A stretch of DNA of 64,000 nucleotides from JANNRA01 sp031401035 (GTDB lineage: Bacteria; Desulfobacterota; Binatia; HRBIN30; CADEER01), in contig JANNRA010000009.1 in the NCBI GenBank assembly GCA_031401035.1, positions 11,101 through 75,100 on the forward strand, given 5' to 3'. Shown piece by piece: positions 35,086 through 43,404 of this stretch. Both the position numbers and the translations under genes were made by a program. How positions within the stretch are numbered: the stretch's first letter is position 1; the number at the start of each line of letters is the position of its first letter. Below the pieces are notes generated by a model, which was given only the letters and a program-made list of their open reading frames with translations, was not told where the DNA came from and did not search any database.

Positions 35086-36402
35086 ATGAAAGAGGCGACA
35101 CGGGTCTCGGCAGCCGAGGCAGCGGCGGTGGTGCAGTCCGGCGACGTCGTCGACTACGGCCTGTGTCTGGGGTTGCCGGACGTCTTCGACGCGGCGCTGG
35201 CGGCGCGTGCGGCGGAACTGCGCTGCGTGCGCGTGCGCAGTGGCGTGGCGGTGCGATCGCCGCGCGTCGCCGCGGTCGATCCGATCGGCGAGCACTTCCG
35301 CTACGAGAGCTGGCACTTCTCCGGCACCGAGCGGAAGCTGCACGACGACGGGCGCTGCCACTACATCCCGATGAACTTCGGCGAGCTGCCGGACTACTAT
35401 CGGCGCTTCATCGAGCGCGTCGACGTGGCGTGCATCAAGACCTGCGCCATGGACGGGCGCGGCTTCTTCAACTTCGGCGCCGCCGTCGCCGCGGCCCGCG
35501 CGACGATCGAGCGCGCCCGAATCGTCATCGTCGAGACCTCGCGCGCCATGCCCTACATGTACGGCAGCGAGGAGTCCGTGCACGCCAGCGAGGTCGACTT
35601 CGTCGTCGAGGGCGACGACGCGCCGCTCGCCGAGCTGGTCAATCCGCCCATCAGCGCGGTCGACCAACGCGTCGCCGAGCTCATTGCCGCCGAGGTCGAG
35701 GACGGCGCCTGCCTGCAGATCGGCATCGGCGGCATGCCGAACGCGGTCTGCTCGCTGCTGAAGACCAGCGGCGCGCGCGCGCTCGGCATCCACACGGAGA
35801 TGTTCGTCGACGGCATGGTGGATCTGATCGAGGCCGGATTGGTGACCGGCGCGCGCAAGCGCCTCGACCCGCGGCAGAGCGTCTGCACCTTCGCGCTCGG
35901 CTCGCAGCGCATGTACCGCTTCCTCGACCATCATCCGCGCGTCATCGCCAAACCGGTCGACTACACCAACCTGCCGCATCACATCAGCCAGAACGACCGC
36001 GTCGTGTCGATCAACAACACGACGCAGATGGACCTGCAGGGGCAGGCGGCGTCGGAGTCCTCCGGCCACCGCCATCTCACCGGCACCGGCGGGCAGTTGC
36101 AGTTCGTGCGCGGCGCTTACGCCTCGGCGGGCGGCAAGTCGTTCATGTGCCTCGCCTCCACCTATGAAAAGCGCGGCGAGCGCTGCAGCCGCATCGTCAC
36201 CGCGCTGACACCGGGCAACATCGTCACCACGCCGCGCACCGACGTGATGTATGTCGTCACCGAGTACGGCCTGGTGAACCTCAAGGGCAAGTCGGTCGCC
36301 GAGCGCGCCAGGGCGCTGATCGGCCTCGCCCATCCAGACTTCCGAGAAGACCTCGAACGCGACGCGCGCGAGAAGCAGTTGCTGCCGAGGGGCTTCGTCT
36401 AG
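35086..36402 (+). CDS. Acetyl-CoA hydrolase/transferase family protein (4-hydroxybutyrate CoA-transferase-like)
   Basis: A 438-residue class I CoA-transferase. It swaps CoA between acyl groups through a gamma-glutamyl thioester. LGIHTEMF places Glu238, which coincides in number with the catalytic Glu of the known 4-hydroxybutyrate enzyme. GIGGMPNAV (about residues 211-219), GTGGQLQFVRGA and TEYGLVNLKGKS are family signatures. I chose the ATG at 35086 over the longer frame, which begins in the repeat region. The substrate is uncertain: acetate, butyrate or hydroxybutyrate are possible. It is followed 28 bp later by the peroxiredoxin gene. Confidence 0.87.
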   Translation: MKEATRVSAAEAAAVVQSGDVVDYGLCLGLPDVFDAALAARAAELRCVRVRSGVAVRSPRVAAVDPIGEHFRYESWHFSGTERKLHDDGRCHYIPMNFGELPDYYRRFIERVDVACIKTCAMDGRGFFNFGAAVAAARATIERARIVIVETSRAMPYMYGSEESVHASEVDFVVEGDDAPLAELVNPPISAVDQRVAELIAAEVEDGACLQIGIGGMPNAVCSLLKTSGARALGIHTEMFVDGMVDLIEAGLVTGARKRLDPRQSVCTFALGSQRMYRFLDHHPRVIAKPVDYTNLPHHISQNDRVVSINNTTQMDLQGQAASESSGHRHLTGTGGQLQFVRGAYASAGGKSFMCLASTYEKRGERCSRIVTALTPGNIVTTPRTDVMYVVTEYGLVNLKGKSVAERARALIGLAHPDFREDLERDAREKQLLPRGFV

Positions 36403-36430
36403 ATTCGACCAACGCTCTCAGGAGGACCAC

Positions 36431-37090
36431 ATGTCACTGCGCATCAACGACACCGCCCCCAACTTCAAGGCCAGGACGACGCACGGCGAGATAGACTTCC
36501 ATGACTGGATCGGCAGCAGTTGGGCGATCCTGTTCTCGCACCCGAAGGACTTCACGCCCGTCTGCACCACCGAACTGGGCTACATGGCGAAGATCGAGCC
36601 GGAGTTCACCAAGCGCAACGCCAAGCTGATCGGCTTGTCCATCGACGGCGTCGAGGATCACGGCAGATGGGCGGCCGACATCGAGGAAACGCAGGGCGCC
36701 AAGGTCAACTACCCGATGATCGGCGACACCGATCTGGCCGTCGCCAAGCTCTACAACATGCTGCCCGCTGAAGAGCCCGGCACGTCGGCCGAACGCACGG
36801 CGGCCACCAACGCGACCGTGCGCTCGGTCTTCGTCATCGGTCCGGACAAGAAGATCAAGCTGATGCTGACCTACCCAATGACCACCGGGCGCAACTTCGA
36901 CGAGATTCTGCGGGTCCTCGCCTCCATGCAGTTGACCGCCAAGCACAAGGTGGCGACGCCGGTGAACTGGAAGCCCGGCGAGGATGTGATCATCGCCGGA
37001 TCGGTCTCGGACGCCGAAGCCAAGACGCTCTACCCGCAGGGGTGGAAGGCGCCCAAGCCCTACCTCCGACTGGTCAAGCAGCCGCGCTGA
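36431..37090 (+). CDS. Peroxiredoxin, 1-Cys (Prx6) type
   Basis: A 219-residue peroxiredoxin. The peroxidatic Cys45 lies in HPKDFTPVCTTELG. RSVFVIGPDKKIKL and the long C-terminal domain ending in KPYLRLV match the Prx6 subfamily, which uses a single active-site Cys. It reduces peroxides at the expense of a thiol. A strong CAGGAGG lies 6 bases before the ATG. The protein has the expected length. It is likely co-transcribed with the CoA-transferase or has its own start. Confidence 0.94.
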   Translation: MSLRINDTAPNFKARTTHGEIDFHDWIGSSWAILFSHPKDFTPVCTTELGYMAKIEPEFTKRNAKLIGLSIDGVEDHGRWAADIEETQGAKVNYPMIGDTDLAVAKLYNMLPAEEPGTSAERTAATNATVRSVFVIGPDKKIKLMLTYPMTTGRNFDEILRVLASMQLTAKHKVATPVNWKPGEDVIIAGSVSDAEAKTLYPQGWKAPKPYLRLVKQPR

Positions 37091-37245
37091 GCGCCCGGCG
37101 CGATCAGGGGCGTTGGACGCCCTGCACGTCGACGGACAGGGGAACTTCTGGTTGTAGGATTTGCACCAATCTGTGCGAGCGGGTGGATGAGTGCGCGGTA
37201 GTCGATGACGCGCGCGTGGCACGGCGGTTGCCCTATTGCGCGATC

Positions 37246-38973
37246 ATGCATCACTCGTTGCGCTTCGCAGTGGCAGTATTCGTGTCGGCGCTCACCGGTT
37301 GCGGTGGTGGCGGCGGCGACAATCCATCCTCCACGGGTCCGCCGCCGGCGCTCGAGGAGAGTCGAACCTTTCGCGCCATCGCCGGCGTCTCGATGGGCGC
37401 TTACGGGGCCATGAACCTGGGGACGAAACATCCCGAGCTGTTTGGCACCATCGCGTCGCTGGGCGGGCCGGTGGACATGACGCAACTGCTGCGCGACAGC
37501 CTCGATGACAATCTCGAGGTCAAGCCGCAGACGGACCTGCCGCGCGCGGTGGACGACGACTTCACCTTTGATCACCTGCCGCCCTACCCGGATCGCGACA
37601 CGCGCATCACCATGTTTCAGGATCTCTCGATCGCCTTCGGCAATCCGTTCCTGCATCACCCCGATCCGCAACGGCAGTATCTGGCGTCGGACTCGGAGCC
37701 GGCGCTGTTGCGCATCGACGACCAGTTCGGAGCGTTCGAGGTACTGGCCGAGCCGCGCGGCTTCCTCGATGGCGGCGACCGGAACAAGGACGGGCTGCGC
37801 CAGAGCGGCGAGGCCGCGAGCCTGCCGAGCGACACGGCGTTGCTCGCGGTGGGATCGCTGCCGACCATCGTCAGTGGCGCCGCGCCGGTCGAGGTCGGCG
37901 GCCGTCACCTGGCCGATCTCGACGGGGACGGCATCTTCGACGTCGGCGAAGGCCTGGTGCTCAATCTCGCCGAGCCGTTCGAGGACAGCAACGGCAATCG
38001 CGTCTTCGAGCCGGCGCTGGGCGAGCGCTACAGCGATAGCGGTCTCGACGGCGTCGCCGGCACCGGCGACTTCGGCGAGGGCAACGCGACGTTCGACTAC
38101 GATCCCGATCGCGCCACCTGGATCGACGAGGATCCGTTCAGCCGCCTCGCCGCCCGCGACGCGGCGGCGATCGCCACGCAGCGCATGTACATGGACGTCG
38201 GGACTCGTGACGAATTCGGCTTCGCGCGCCACTACGAGAACCTGATCGCGCTGCTGGAATCGAAGGGCCTCGCCGTCGCCACCGAGGACGGCTTCGACAC
38301 CAACTGCGCCGACCTACCGGGTCCCGATGATCAGTTCCTCCTCACCCGCTACGACGCCGGGCACATCGGCGTCGACGCGGTCGACCCCGACGGGCTGCTC
38401 GACGGCAACGTCTGCGGCGAGGACACGGTCTGGCAGCGCATCCTCAACATGATGGGCTACCTCAACGAGAGCTTTCCCGACGGCGTCCTCGGACCGGGCT
38501 CCGGCGGCGACCTGCCGGACCTCGACCTCGATGATCTCGACTTCGATCTCCCCAACCTCGACGTCACCGGCAAGGTGAGCTCGGTATCGATCGCCTCTGC
38601 GGCGCTGGCGACAGGCGGCGCGGCGCCTACACGTCGCGTCGTCGTCTATCGACCGCCGGCGTTCTTCCGCAGCGATGAGACTTTCCCGGTGGTCTACTTC
38701 CTGGGAGGGTACGGTCAGGAGCCCGAGGATTTCCGGCGCATCGGCGTGCTGCTCGACGGACTCATCCTGACCGGACAGATGCAGAACATGTTCTTCGTCT
38801 TCCTGCCGGGCGACGGTGGCCGCCAGGGGTCGTTCTACGTCAATCACCGCGTGCCGCACGACCAGGTTCCCGATCTGCAGGAACCCACGTCGGGGCGTTA
38901 CGAGGACTCGATCGTTCAGGATCTGATCCCGTTCATCGAGGACCGCGTCCTCAAACGCCGCGTTCGTCGCTGA
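37246..38973 (+). CDS. Lipoprotein esterase with circularly permuted alpha/beta-hydrolase halves
   Basis: A 575-residue lipoprotein (lipobox LTGC, Cys19). The body is an esterase D-like alpha/beta hydrolase with swapped order. The normal C-terminal half comes first: RAIAGVSMGAYGAM (Ser49 nucleophile), HPELFGTIASLGGP, and a candidate His373 in YDAGHIGVD. An acidic bridge (DLPDLDLDDLDFDL) leads into the normal N-terminal half: TRRVVVYRPPAF, FPVVYFLGGYGQEPEDF, a FVFLPGD strand and EDSIVQDLIPFIEDR, which in ordinary members directly precedes the nucleophile. Residues about 200-310 include calcium-like loops (DLDGDGIFDVGEG). The upstream 37042-37245 does not encode the missing order. It is probably surface-exposed; substrate unknown. 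Confidence 0.82.
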   Translation: MHHSLRFAVAVFVSALTGCGGGGGDNPSSTGPPPALEESRTFRAIAGVSMGAYGAMNLGTKHPELFGTIASLGGPVDMTQLLRDSLDDNLEVKPQTDLPRAVDDDFTFDHLPPYPDRDTRITMFQDLSIAFGNPFLHHPDPQRQYLASDSEPALLRIDDQFGAFEVLAEPRGFLDGGDRNKDGLRQSGEAASLPSDTALLAVGSLPTIVSGAAPVEVGGRHLADLDGDGIFDVGEGLVLNLAEPFEDSNGNRVFEPALGERYSDSGLDGVAGTGDFGEGNATFDYDPDRATWIDEDPFSRLAARDAAAIATQRMYMDVGTRDEFGFARHYENLIALLESKGLAVATEDGFDTNCADLPGPDDQFLLTRYDAGHIGVDAVDPDGLLDGNVCGEDTVWQRILNMMGYLNESFPDGVLGPGSGGDLPDLDLDDLDFDLPNLDVTGKVSSVSIASAALATGGAAPTRRVVVYRPPAFFRSDETFPVVYFLGGYGQEPEDFRRIGVLLDGLILTGQMQNMFFVFLPGDGGRQGSFYVNHRVPHDQVPDLQEPTSGRYEDSIVQDLIPFIEDRVLKRRVRR

Positions 38974-39174
38974 TCCGCCGCGACAGCCTGGCCCGACCCG
39001 GATCGGTCGGACGTATCGGCCAGCGGGTGTCAGCCGCACCGAGCTGCAGTTGCTGCCTATTCGACTGGCGTCATACGGTCGGGAGCTGCGATCGCTGGCT
39101 GTGCATCGATTCCGTCCTCGCTTACCGTCGTCGTATGGGGTCGCGTTCGCCTGCCGGCGATCCACAAGCGGCCG

Positions 39175-42100
39175 TCAGGCGCCTCGGCCCCCGCATCCAC
39201 CCACTGCCGTGGCGACCGCGCGCACGGTTTCGTCGATCGCCAGGCGCCCGTCCTCGTCGACGTCAGCGGCGGCACATTCGCTCAGCGGCTGTTCCCCAAG
39301 CGCGGTCGCGACGATGCGCACCAGTTCGTCGATGGTGACGCGACCGTCGCCGCTGCAGTCACCGGCGCACATCGGTGGCGCTGCGCCCTCGTGCGCGCCG
39401 ATGTCCACCACGGCCGTGCCGTCGCCGTTGCCATCGAACGCCCGCTGGCGGCCCTCGACGTCGCGCGACGAGAGGCGATCGGCGGTGCCGGCATCGCGCG
39501 CGGGCGAGTCGGCTTGCAGGCGGTAGTCCCCGCGCGGGTCGACGAAGCGCGGATCGACGCTGACGTTTCCCAGTACGCCGACGAGCGAGGGGATCCCGGC
39601 CACGTTGCGCCGGTTGCCGAACAGGAGGTTGTTGCGCCAGCGCGTCTCGGAGAGTTTGAACGGCATCGGCGAACTGCCCAGACCGGTCTCGTTGGAGGCG
39701 ATGAGATTGTTCACGCCGATCGGCGGCTCGAGCGCGACGCCCGGATCGAGCCAGGCGATCCCGATGCGGTTGCGAACAAGCGTGTTGTTGACGAGTGCCG
39801 GGCGTCCCTGCTTGGCGGAGACGCCGGTACATCCCGGGTTGTCGGCGACGACGTTGTCGGCGAAGCGTCCGAAGACGCGCGCGTTGCGAGCAAAGGGGCC
39901 GACGATCTCGACCGCGGCTTGAAACGGAGCGCAGGTATTGTTCCGAACTATGTTGCGCTCGATGACCGGCGCCGCCTCGTCGATGGCGGCCAGTCCCGCG
40001 AACCGCGCCCCGCTTCCGTCCAGGACGTTGTCGATCACCCGGCTGTGGGCCCCATGGACCGTCACGCCCGACCCGTTCGCGGCGCGGTTGCGAATCGTGA
40101 ATCCGCGCAGCAGTCCGCCCGGTCCGAGGTCGACGGCCGCGCCCGCGTCGCCCTCGATCGTGGTCGCCGCGGCGCCCGACCGACTGCGCAGACGGACGTC
40201 CCGCCCGCCGAACCGCACGCTGCCGCGGTAGGTGCCTGGGGCGACGAGCACGGTGTCGCATGGAGCAGCCGCGGCGACCGCGGTCTGGATCGAGTCGAAA
40301 TCGTCCGGGACCGCGAGGGTGCGGAAGGGCCGCGGCGGATCCGGCACGTACTCGTCGGCGCCGATGTCGGGAAGCACCAGCCCGTCGCCGTTGGCGTCGA
40401 AGGCGCGCAGGTCGCCATCGACGTCGCCGTCGCCGTCGCGGGCGGCAGCGCCGCTGCCCGCGTCGACCGCCGGCGAGCCGCAGGCGAGGCGATAGTCGCC
40501 GGCGCCCGGGTCCACGAAGCGGGGATCGACGGAGAGATTGCCGTCGCGTCCGGTCGGATCGTCGATGTTGATGTAGTTGCTCACCAGCGGCGGCCCCGGC
40601 GGCACGTCGAGCAGGTTGCCGAAGATGAGGTTGTGGCGCAGGACGGTCCCAGCGACTGCCCCCAGGAAGCTGATCCCCTCGTTGCCGTGGGCGACGATGT
40701 TGTTCACCAGATTTGCCCGCGAGTCGCCGTTGATGAAGATGCCGCCGCCGCCGACCACTGTGTTGTTCATGACGTCGCCGGCCTCCGGCGAGAAGGCGAG
40801 GTTGATGCCCTCCGAGAAGCCATTGCCGGAGACGATCAAATTGCTGGCGATGCGGTTCGGCAGCGGCGTACGGAACGACACGTTGGCGACGAAAATGCGC
40901 CCGATGATGCGGTTCGCGGTGATGTCGAATCGGCCACCCTGCAGCTTCACGGCGGATATGTTGCCGGCGCGATCGTCGGCATCGATGCGGTTGCCGCTGA
41001 CGCGCAGCGCCGAGTCCGTGGCGACGATGCCGTCGCACGGACACGCACGCGTGAACGCCGGATTAGCGGCGATGTCGTTGTCGCGTACCGTAACGTCGGC
41101 CTGGGTGGCGCGGATCGCCGGACTGTCGTTGTCGGCGAAACGGTTGCCGGTGATCGTCGCCGCCACGCCCGTCCCGCACACCACCGCCCCGAGCTCGCCT
41201 CCGGCGGCATTGGTGATCGTGAACCCCTCAATCGTGGTGCTGTCGGCGCACATCACGGCCGGGCCGACACCGCCGCCGTCGAGGGTGGTCTGTTGCGGCC
41301 CGAGACCGCGCAGTGAGACGGCCCGCCGGAGCTGGACCGCCTCGCGGTACGTCCCGGCAGCGACGCCGACCACCGCCGGACCGCGCGCCGAGTCGACCGC
41401 CGCCTGGATGGTGCGAAACGGATGGTGCGGCGAGCCGTCGGCGAAGCCCGCGTAGGCGGTGGCGACGAAGATGGTCGCGCCCGACGGGAAGGGCCCGAAC
41501 GGCGACGGCGCATCGCTGGTCGGCGTGACCACCGGGGTCGGCCGCGGGCTCGGGGTCTGAGTCGGCGTGAAAGTCGGGAACCCCACCGACAGGCGCTCGA
41601 AGGCGCCGATGTCGACCGCGGCAACGCCATCGCCGTCGCCGTCGAGCGGACGCGGCACGCCGTCGAAGTCGGCGCCCGGGGCGCCGCCCGCCAGGCCCGC
41701 GTCGATCGCCGCGGACCCCGGACGCAGATGCAGATCCCCGGCGGCGGCATCGACCACGCGCGGATCCCCGTTCAGGTTTCCCGTCGCGGTAGCGGGGGTC
41801 CAGTCGTCGAAGTCGACGCCGTTGTCGAAGAACAGGTTGCGCTCGACCACCGGGTCGCCGAACAGGTACAGGTCGATCGACATCCCGACTTGGTTTGCGA
41901 GCAAGAGGTTGTTGCGCACCGTCGAGCGCGGACCGGGATACCTGCCGCCGAGGCCGATCCGGTTGCGCAGGAAGGTGTTGTTGGCGACCACCAGGACGTT
42001 GTTTGCGATCTCGACCGTCTGGCAGTCGTTGTCGATGAAGAGATTGTTGACGACGCGCGCGGGCTGCGGGCCTTCGCCGCCGACGCTGACCAACGCGAAC

Positions 42101-42582
42101 TGAAAGCAGGTGTTGCCCCGGAAGACATTGCCCTCGACCAGAACGTCGCTGTCGTTGCAGGCGATGGCGTGGGCGACGCGCATGGGATCGTTCGGATCGC
42201 CCTCGATGATGTTGCCGCGCACGACGGGGCCGCGCCCGAAGCAGGCGATCGCAGCTTCGTAGGGTCGGTTGCGGTTGACGAGCGTGAACCCGCTCAGCTC
42301 GCCGCCGTTGATCAACAACACGGCGGCATGCTCGTCGGGACCGCGCAGAAAGGTTTCGACAGGTCCGGCCGCGCTGCGCACAGCGACCTGCTTGTCGCGC
42401 ACGGCGATCGGACCCACGTACCGCCCGGGTCCAACCAGGACGACGTCACCGTCGACGGCCGCGTCGATCGCCGACTGGATCTCGGCGAAGTCTCCCGGCA
42501 CGAGCAGCGTGCGCGCCACGGCGCGGCTGGGCGTCGCCAGTGCCAGGAGCGCGGCAGCGAGGGCGAGTGAGGTGAGTCGCAT
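39175..42582 (-). CDS. Secreted triple parallel-beta-helix protein with dockerin-like C-terminus
   Basis: A 1135-residue exported protein; ATG at 42582, signal peptide about residues 1-21. It has three homologous modules. Each begins with a strand such as PGDFAEIQSAIDAA and a GTYREAVQL-type turn, runs through many N/D-rich beta-helix coils, and ends with DPRFVDP.AGDYRL..GSPAVDAG and a DIGAFE/DIGADEY cap. Modules cover about 25-333, 369-745 and 745-1065, with a Thr-Pro linker between the first and second. The tail (about 1071-1130) has two EF-hand loops (DCSGDGRVTIDEL and DVDEDGRLAIDET). It may be a polysaccharide-binding or lyase-like protein; catalytic residues are not evident. Confidence 0.85.
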   Translation of the reverse strand: MRLTSLALAAALLALATPSRAVARTLLVPGDFAEIQSAIDAAVDGDVVLVGPGRYVGPIAVRDKQVAVRSAAGPVETFLRGPDEHAAVLLINGGELSGFTLVNRNRPYEAAIACFGRGPVVRGNIIEGDPNDPMRVAHAIACNDSDVLVEGNVFRGNTCFQFALVSVGGEGPQPARVVNNLFIDNDCQTVEIANNVLVVANNTFLRNRIGLGGRYPGPRSTVRNNLLLANQVGMSIDLYLFGDPVVERNLFFDNGVDFDDWTPATATGNLNGDPRVVDAAAGDLHLRPGSAAIDAGLAGGAPGADFDGVPRPLDGDGDGVAAVDIGAFERLSVGFPTFTPTQTPSPRPTPVVTPTSDAPSPFGPFPSGATIFVATAYAGFADGSPHHPFRTIQAAVDSARGPAVVGVAAGTYREAVQLRRAVSLRGLGPQQTTLDGGGVGPAVMCADSTTIEGFTITNAAGGELGAVVCGTGVAATITGNRFADNDSPAIRATQADVTVRDNDIAANPAFTRACPCDGIVATDSALRVSGNRIDADDRAGNISAVKLQGGRFDITANRIIGRIFVANVSFRTPLPNRIASNLIVSGNGFSEGINLAFSPEAGDVMNNTVVGGGGIFINGDSRANLVNNIVAHGNEGISFLGAVAGTVLRHNLIFGNLLDVPPGPPLVSNYINIDDPTGRDGNLSVDPRFVDPGAGDYRLACGSPAVDAGSGAAARDGDGDVDGDLRAFDANGDGLVLPDIGADEYVPDPPRPFRTLAVPDDFDSIQTAVAAAAPCDTVLVAPGTYRGSVRFGGRDVRLRSRSGAAATTIEGDAGAAVDLGPGGLLRGFTIRNRAANGSGVTVHGAHSRVIDNVLDGSGARFAGLAAIDEAAPVIERNIVRNNTCAPFQAAVEIVGPFARNARVFGRFADNVVADNPGCTGVSAKQGRPALVNNTLVRNRIGIAWLDPGVALEPPIGVNNLIASNETGLGSSPMPFKLSETRWRNNLLFGNRRNVAGIPSLVGVLGNVSVDPRFVDPRGDYRLQADSPARDAGTADRLSSRDVEGRQRAFDGNGDGTAVVDIGAHEGAAPPMCAGDCSGDGRVTIDELVRIVATALGEQPLSECAAADVDEDGRLAIDETVRAVATAVGGCGGRGA

Positions 42583-42692
42583 GCGTGGATCGTACGCCAC
42601 GACGCGCTCGGATGGCCACCGACGCACACCGCACAACCGGGGCGGGGAGCTTGGTCGGTCCGCTCCCTCAGGCCCCAGACGGCGCGGCCGAT

Positions 42693-43073
42693 TCAGACCT
42701 TCACGACGCGCAGCCCTGGAACGTCGTCGTAATCGGTATCCTGCGTCACCACCGGTATGCCGTGAGCGAGAGCGGTGGCGGCAATCCAGGAATCGTTGAC
42801 TGGCATCCGACGCCCGGCGGCGCGCAACCGTGCGACGAGCCCTGCCCAGGCGTGAGCGACTGTGTCGTCGATCGGCAGCGGTTCCAGTTGTTCCGCCAGG
42901 CGAAGCGTCGTGAGCCGCAACGCACGGCGATCCACGTCGTCCGCCAAGAGGACACCGAGATGAAGCTCGCCGACGGTGACGACGGAGACGGCGACGTCGT
43001 CCGCGGGGGGCAGACCAAGCGGTCGGCGCTGTTCGCGCGCGATGAAGACCGACGTATCGGCCAGGATCGTCAC
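42693..43073 (-). CDS. vapC: PIN-domain toxin (VapC-like)
   Basis: A 126-residue PIN-fold ribonuclease. The four acidic residues that bind Mg are visible in ADTSVFIARE (Asp near residue 6), VGELHLGV (Glu), NDSWIAATAL (Asp) and TQDTDY (Asp). It presumably cleaves RNA when free of antitoxin. Its start overlaps the antitoxin stop by 4 bases, so the pair is co-translated. Confidence 0.9.
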   Translation of the reverse strand: MTILADTSVFIAREQRRPLGLPPADDVAVSVVTVGELHLGVLLADDVDRRALRLTTLRLAEQLEPLPIDDTVAHAWAGLVARLRAAGRRMPVNDSWIAATALAHGIPVVTQDTDYDDVPGLRVVKV

Positions 43074-43333
43074 CGGGACTCCACGTCGTCTGTCGTATCG
43101 GGCAGGGCGGATTGAAGGTCGTCGCCGAGCTGGGCGTCAGCCTGCGCCCGCGCCAGGGCGGGCCAGAACTCATCTGCACGCATGGAACGCGGCTTTCGGC
43201 CGAGCGGCGCGAGTTCGGCGACGGGCCTGCCGCTCACGGTTATGCGAAGTCGCTCTCCCGCTTCCACCCTGCGCAGGATCTCGCTGACCTGATTGCGCAG
43301 ATCGCGCGCCGGCACGTCATCCATCTCACGCAT
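43070..43333 (-). CDS. vapB: Phd/VapB-type antitoxin
   Basis: An 87-residue Phd/YefM-type antitoxin. VPARDLRNQVSEILRRVEAG and RLRITVSGRPVAELAPL form the DNA-binding fold; the disordered, charged C-terminus should wrap the PIN toxin. Two starts are possible (43333 and 43324). A perfect palindrome lies directly before the first one, so the protein probably represses its own promoter. Confidence 0.88.
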   Translation of the reverse strand: MREMDDVPARDLRNQVSEILRRVEAGERLRITVSGRPVAELAPLGRKPRSMRADEFWPALARAQADAQLGDDLQSALPDTTDDVESR

Positions 43334-43349
43334 GTAGCAGTTCTGCTAC
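43334..43349 (-). promoter_or_regulatory. Operator-like palindrome for the toxin-antitoxin pair
   Basis: GTAGCAG-TT-CTGCTAC is a perfect 7-bp inverted repeat that touches the antitoxin ATG at 43333. On the minus strand CACTAT lies just upstream and could serve as a -10 box. Position and symmetry fit autorepression by the antitoxin. Confidence 0.6.
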
Positions 43350-43367
43350 GATAGTGGCAATTCGTAT

Positions 43368-43398
43368 CTCCACGCGGCAAGCCCGCCGCAGCGTGGAG
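43368..43398 (-). terminator. Hairpin after the molybdopterin oxidoreductase gene
   Basis: CTCCACGC and GCGTGGAG form a perfect 8-bp stem around a 15-nt loop, just past the stop at 43405. No T-run follows. A role as terminator is likely but not certain. Confidence 0.5.
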
Positions 43399-43404
43399 GC
43401 GCCC

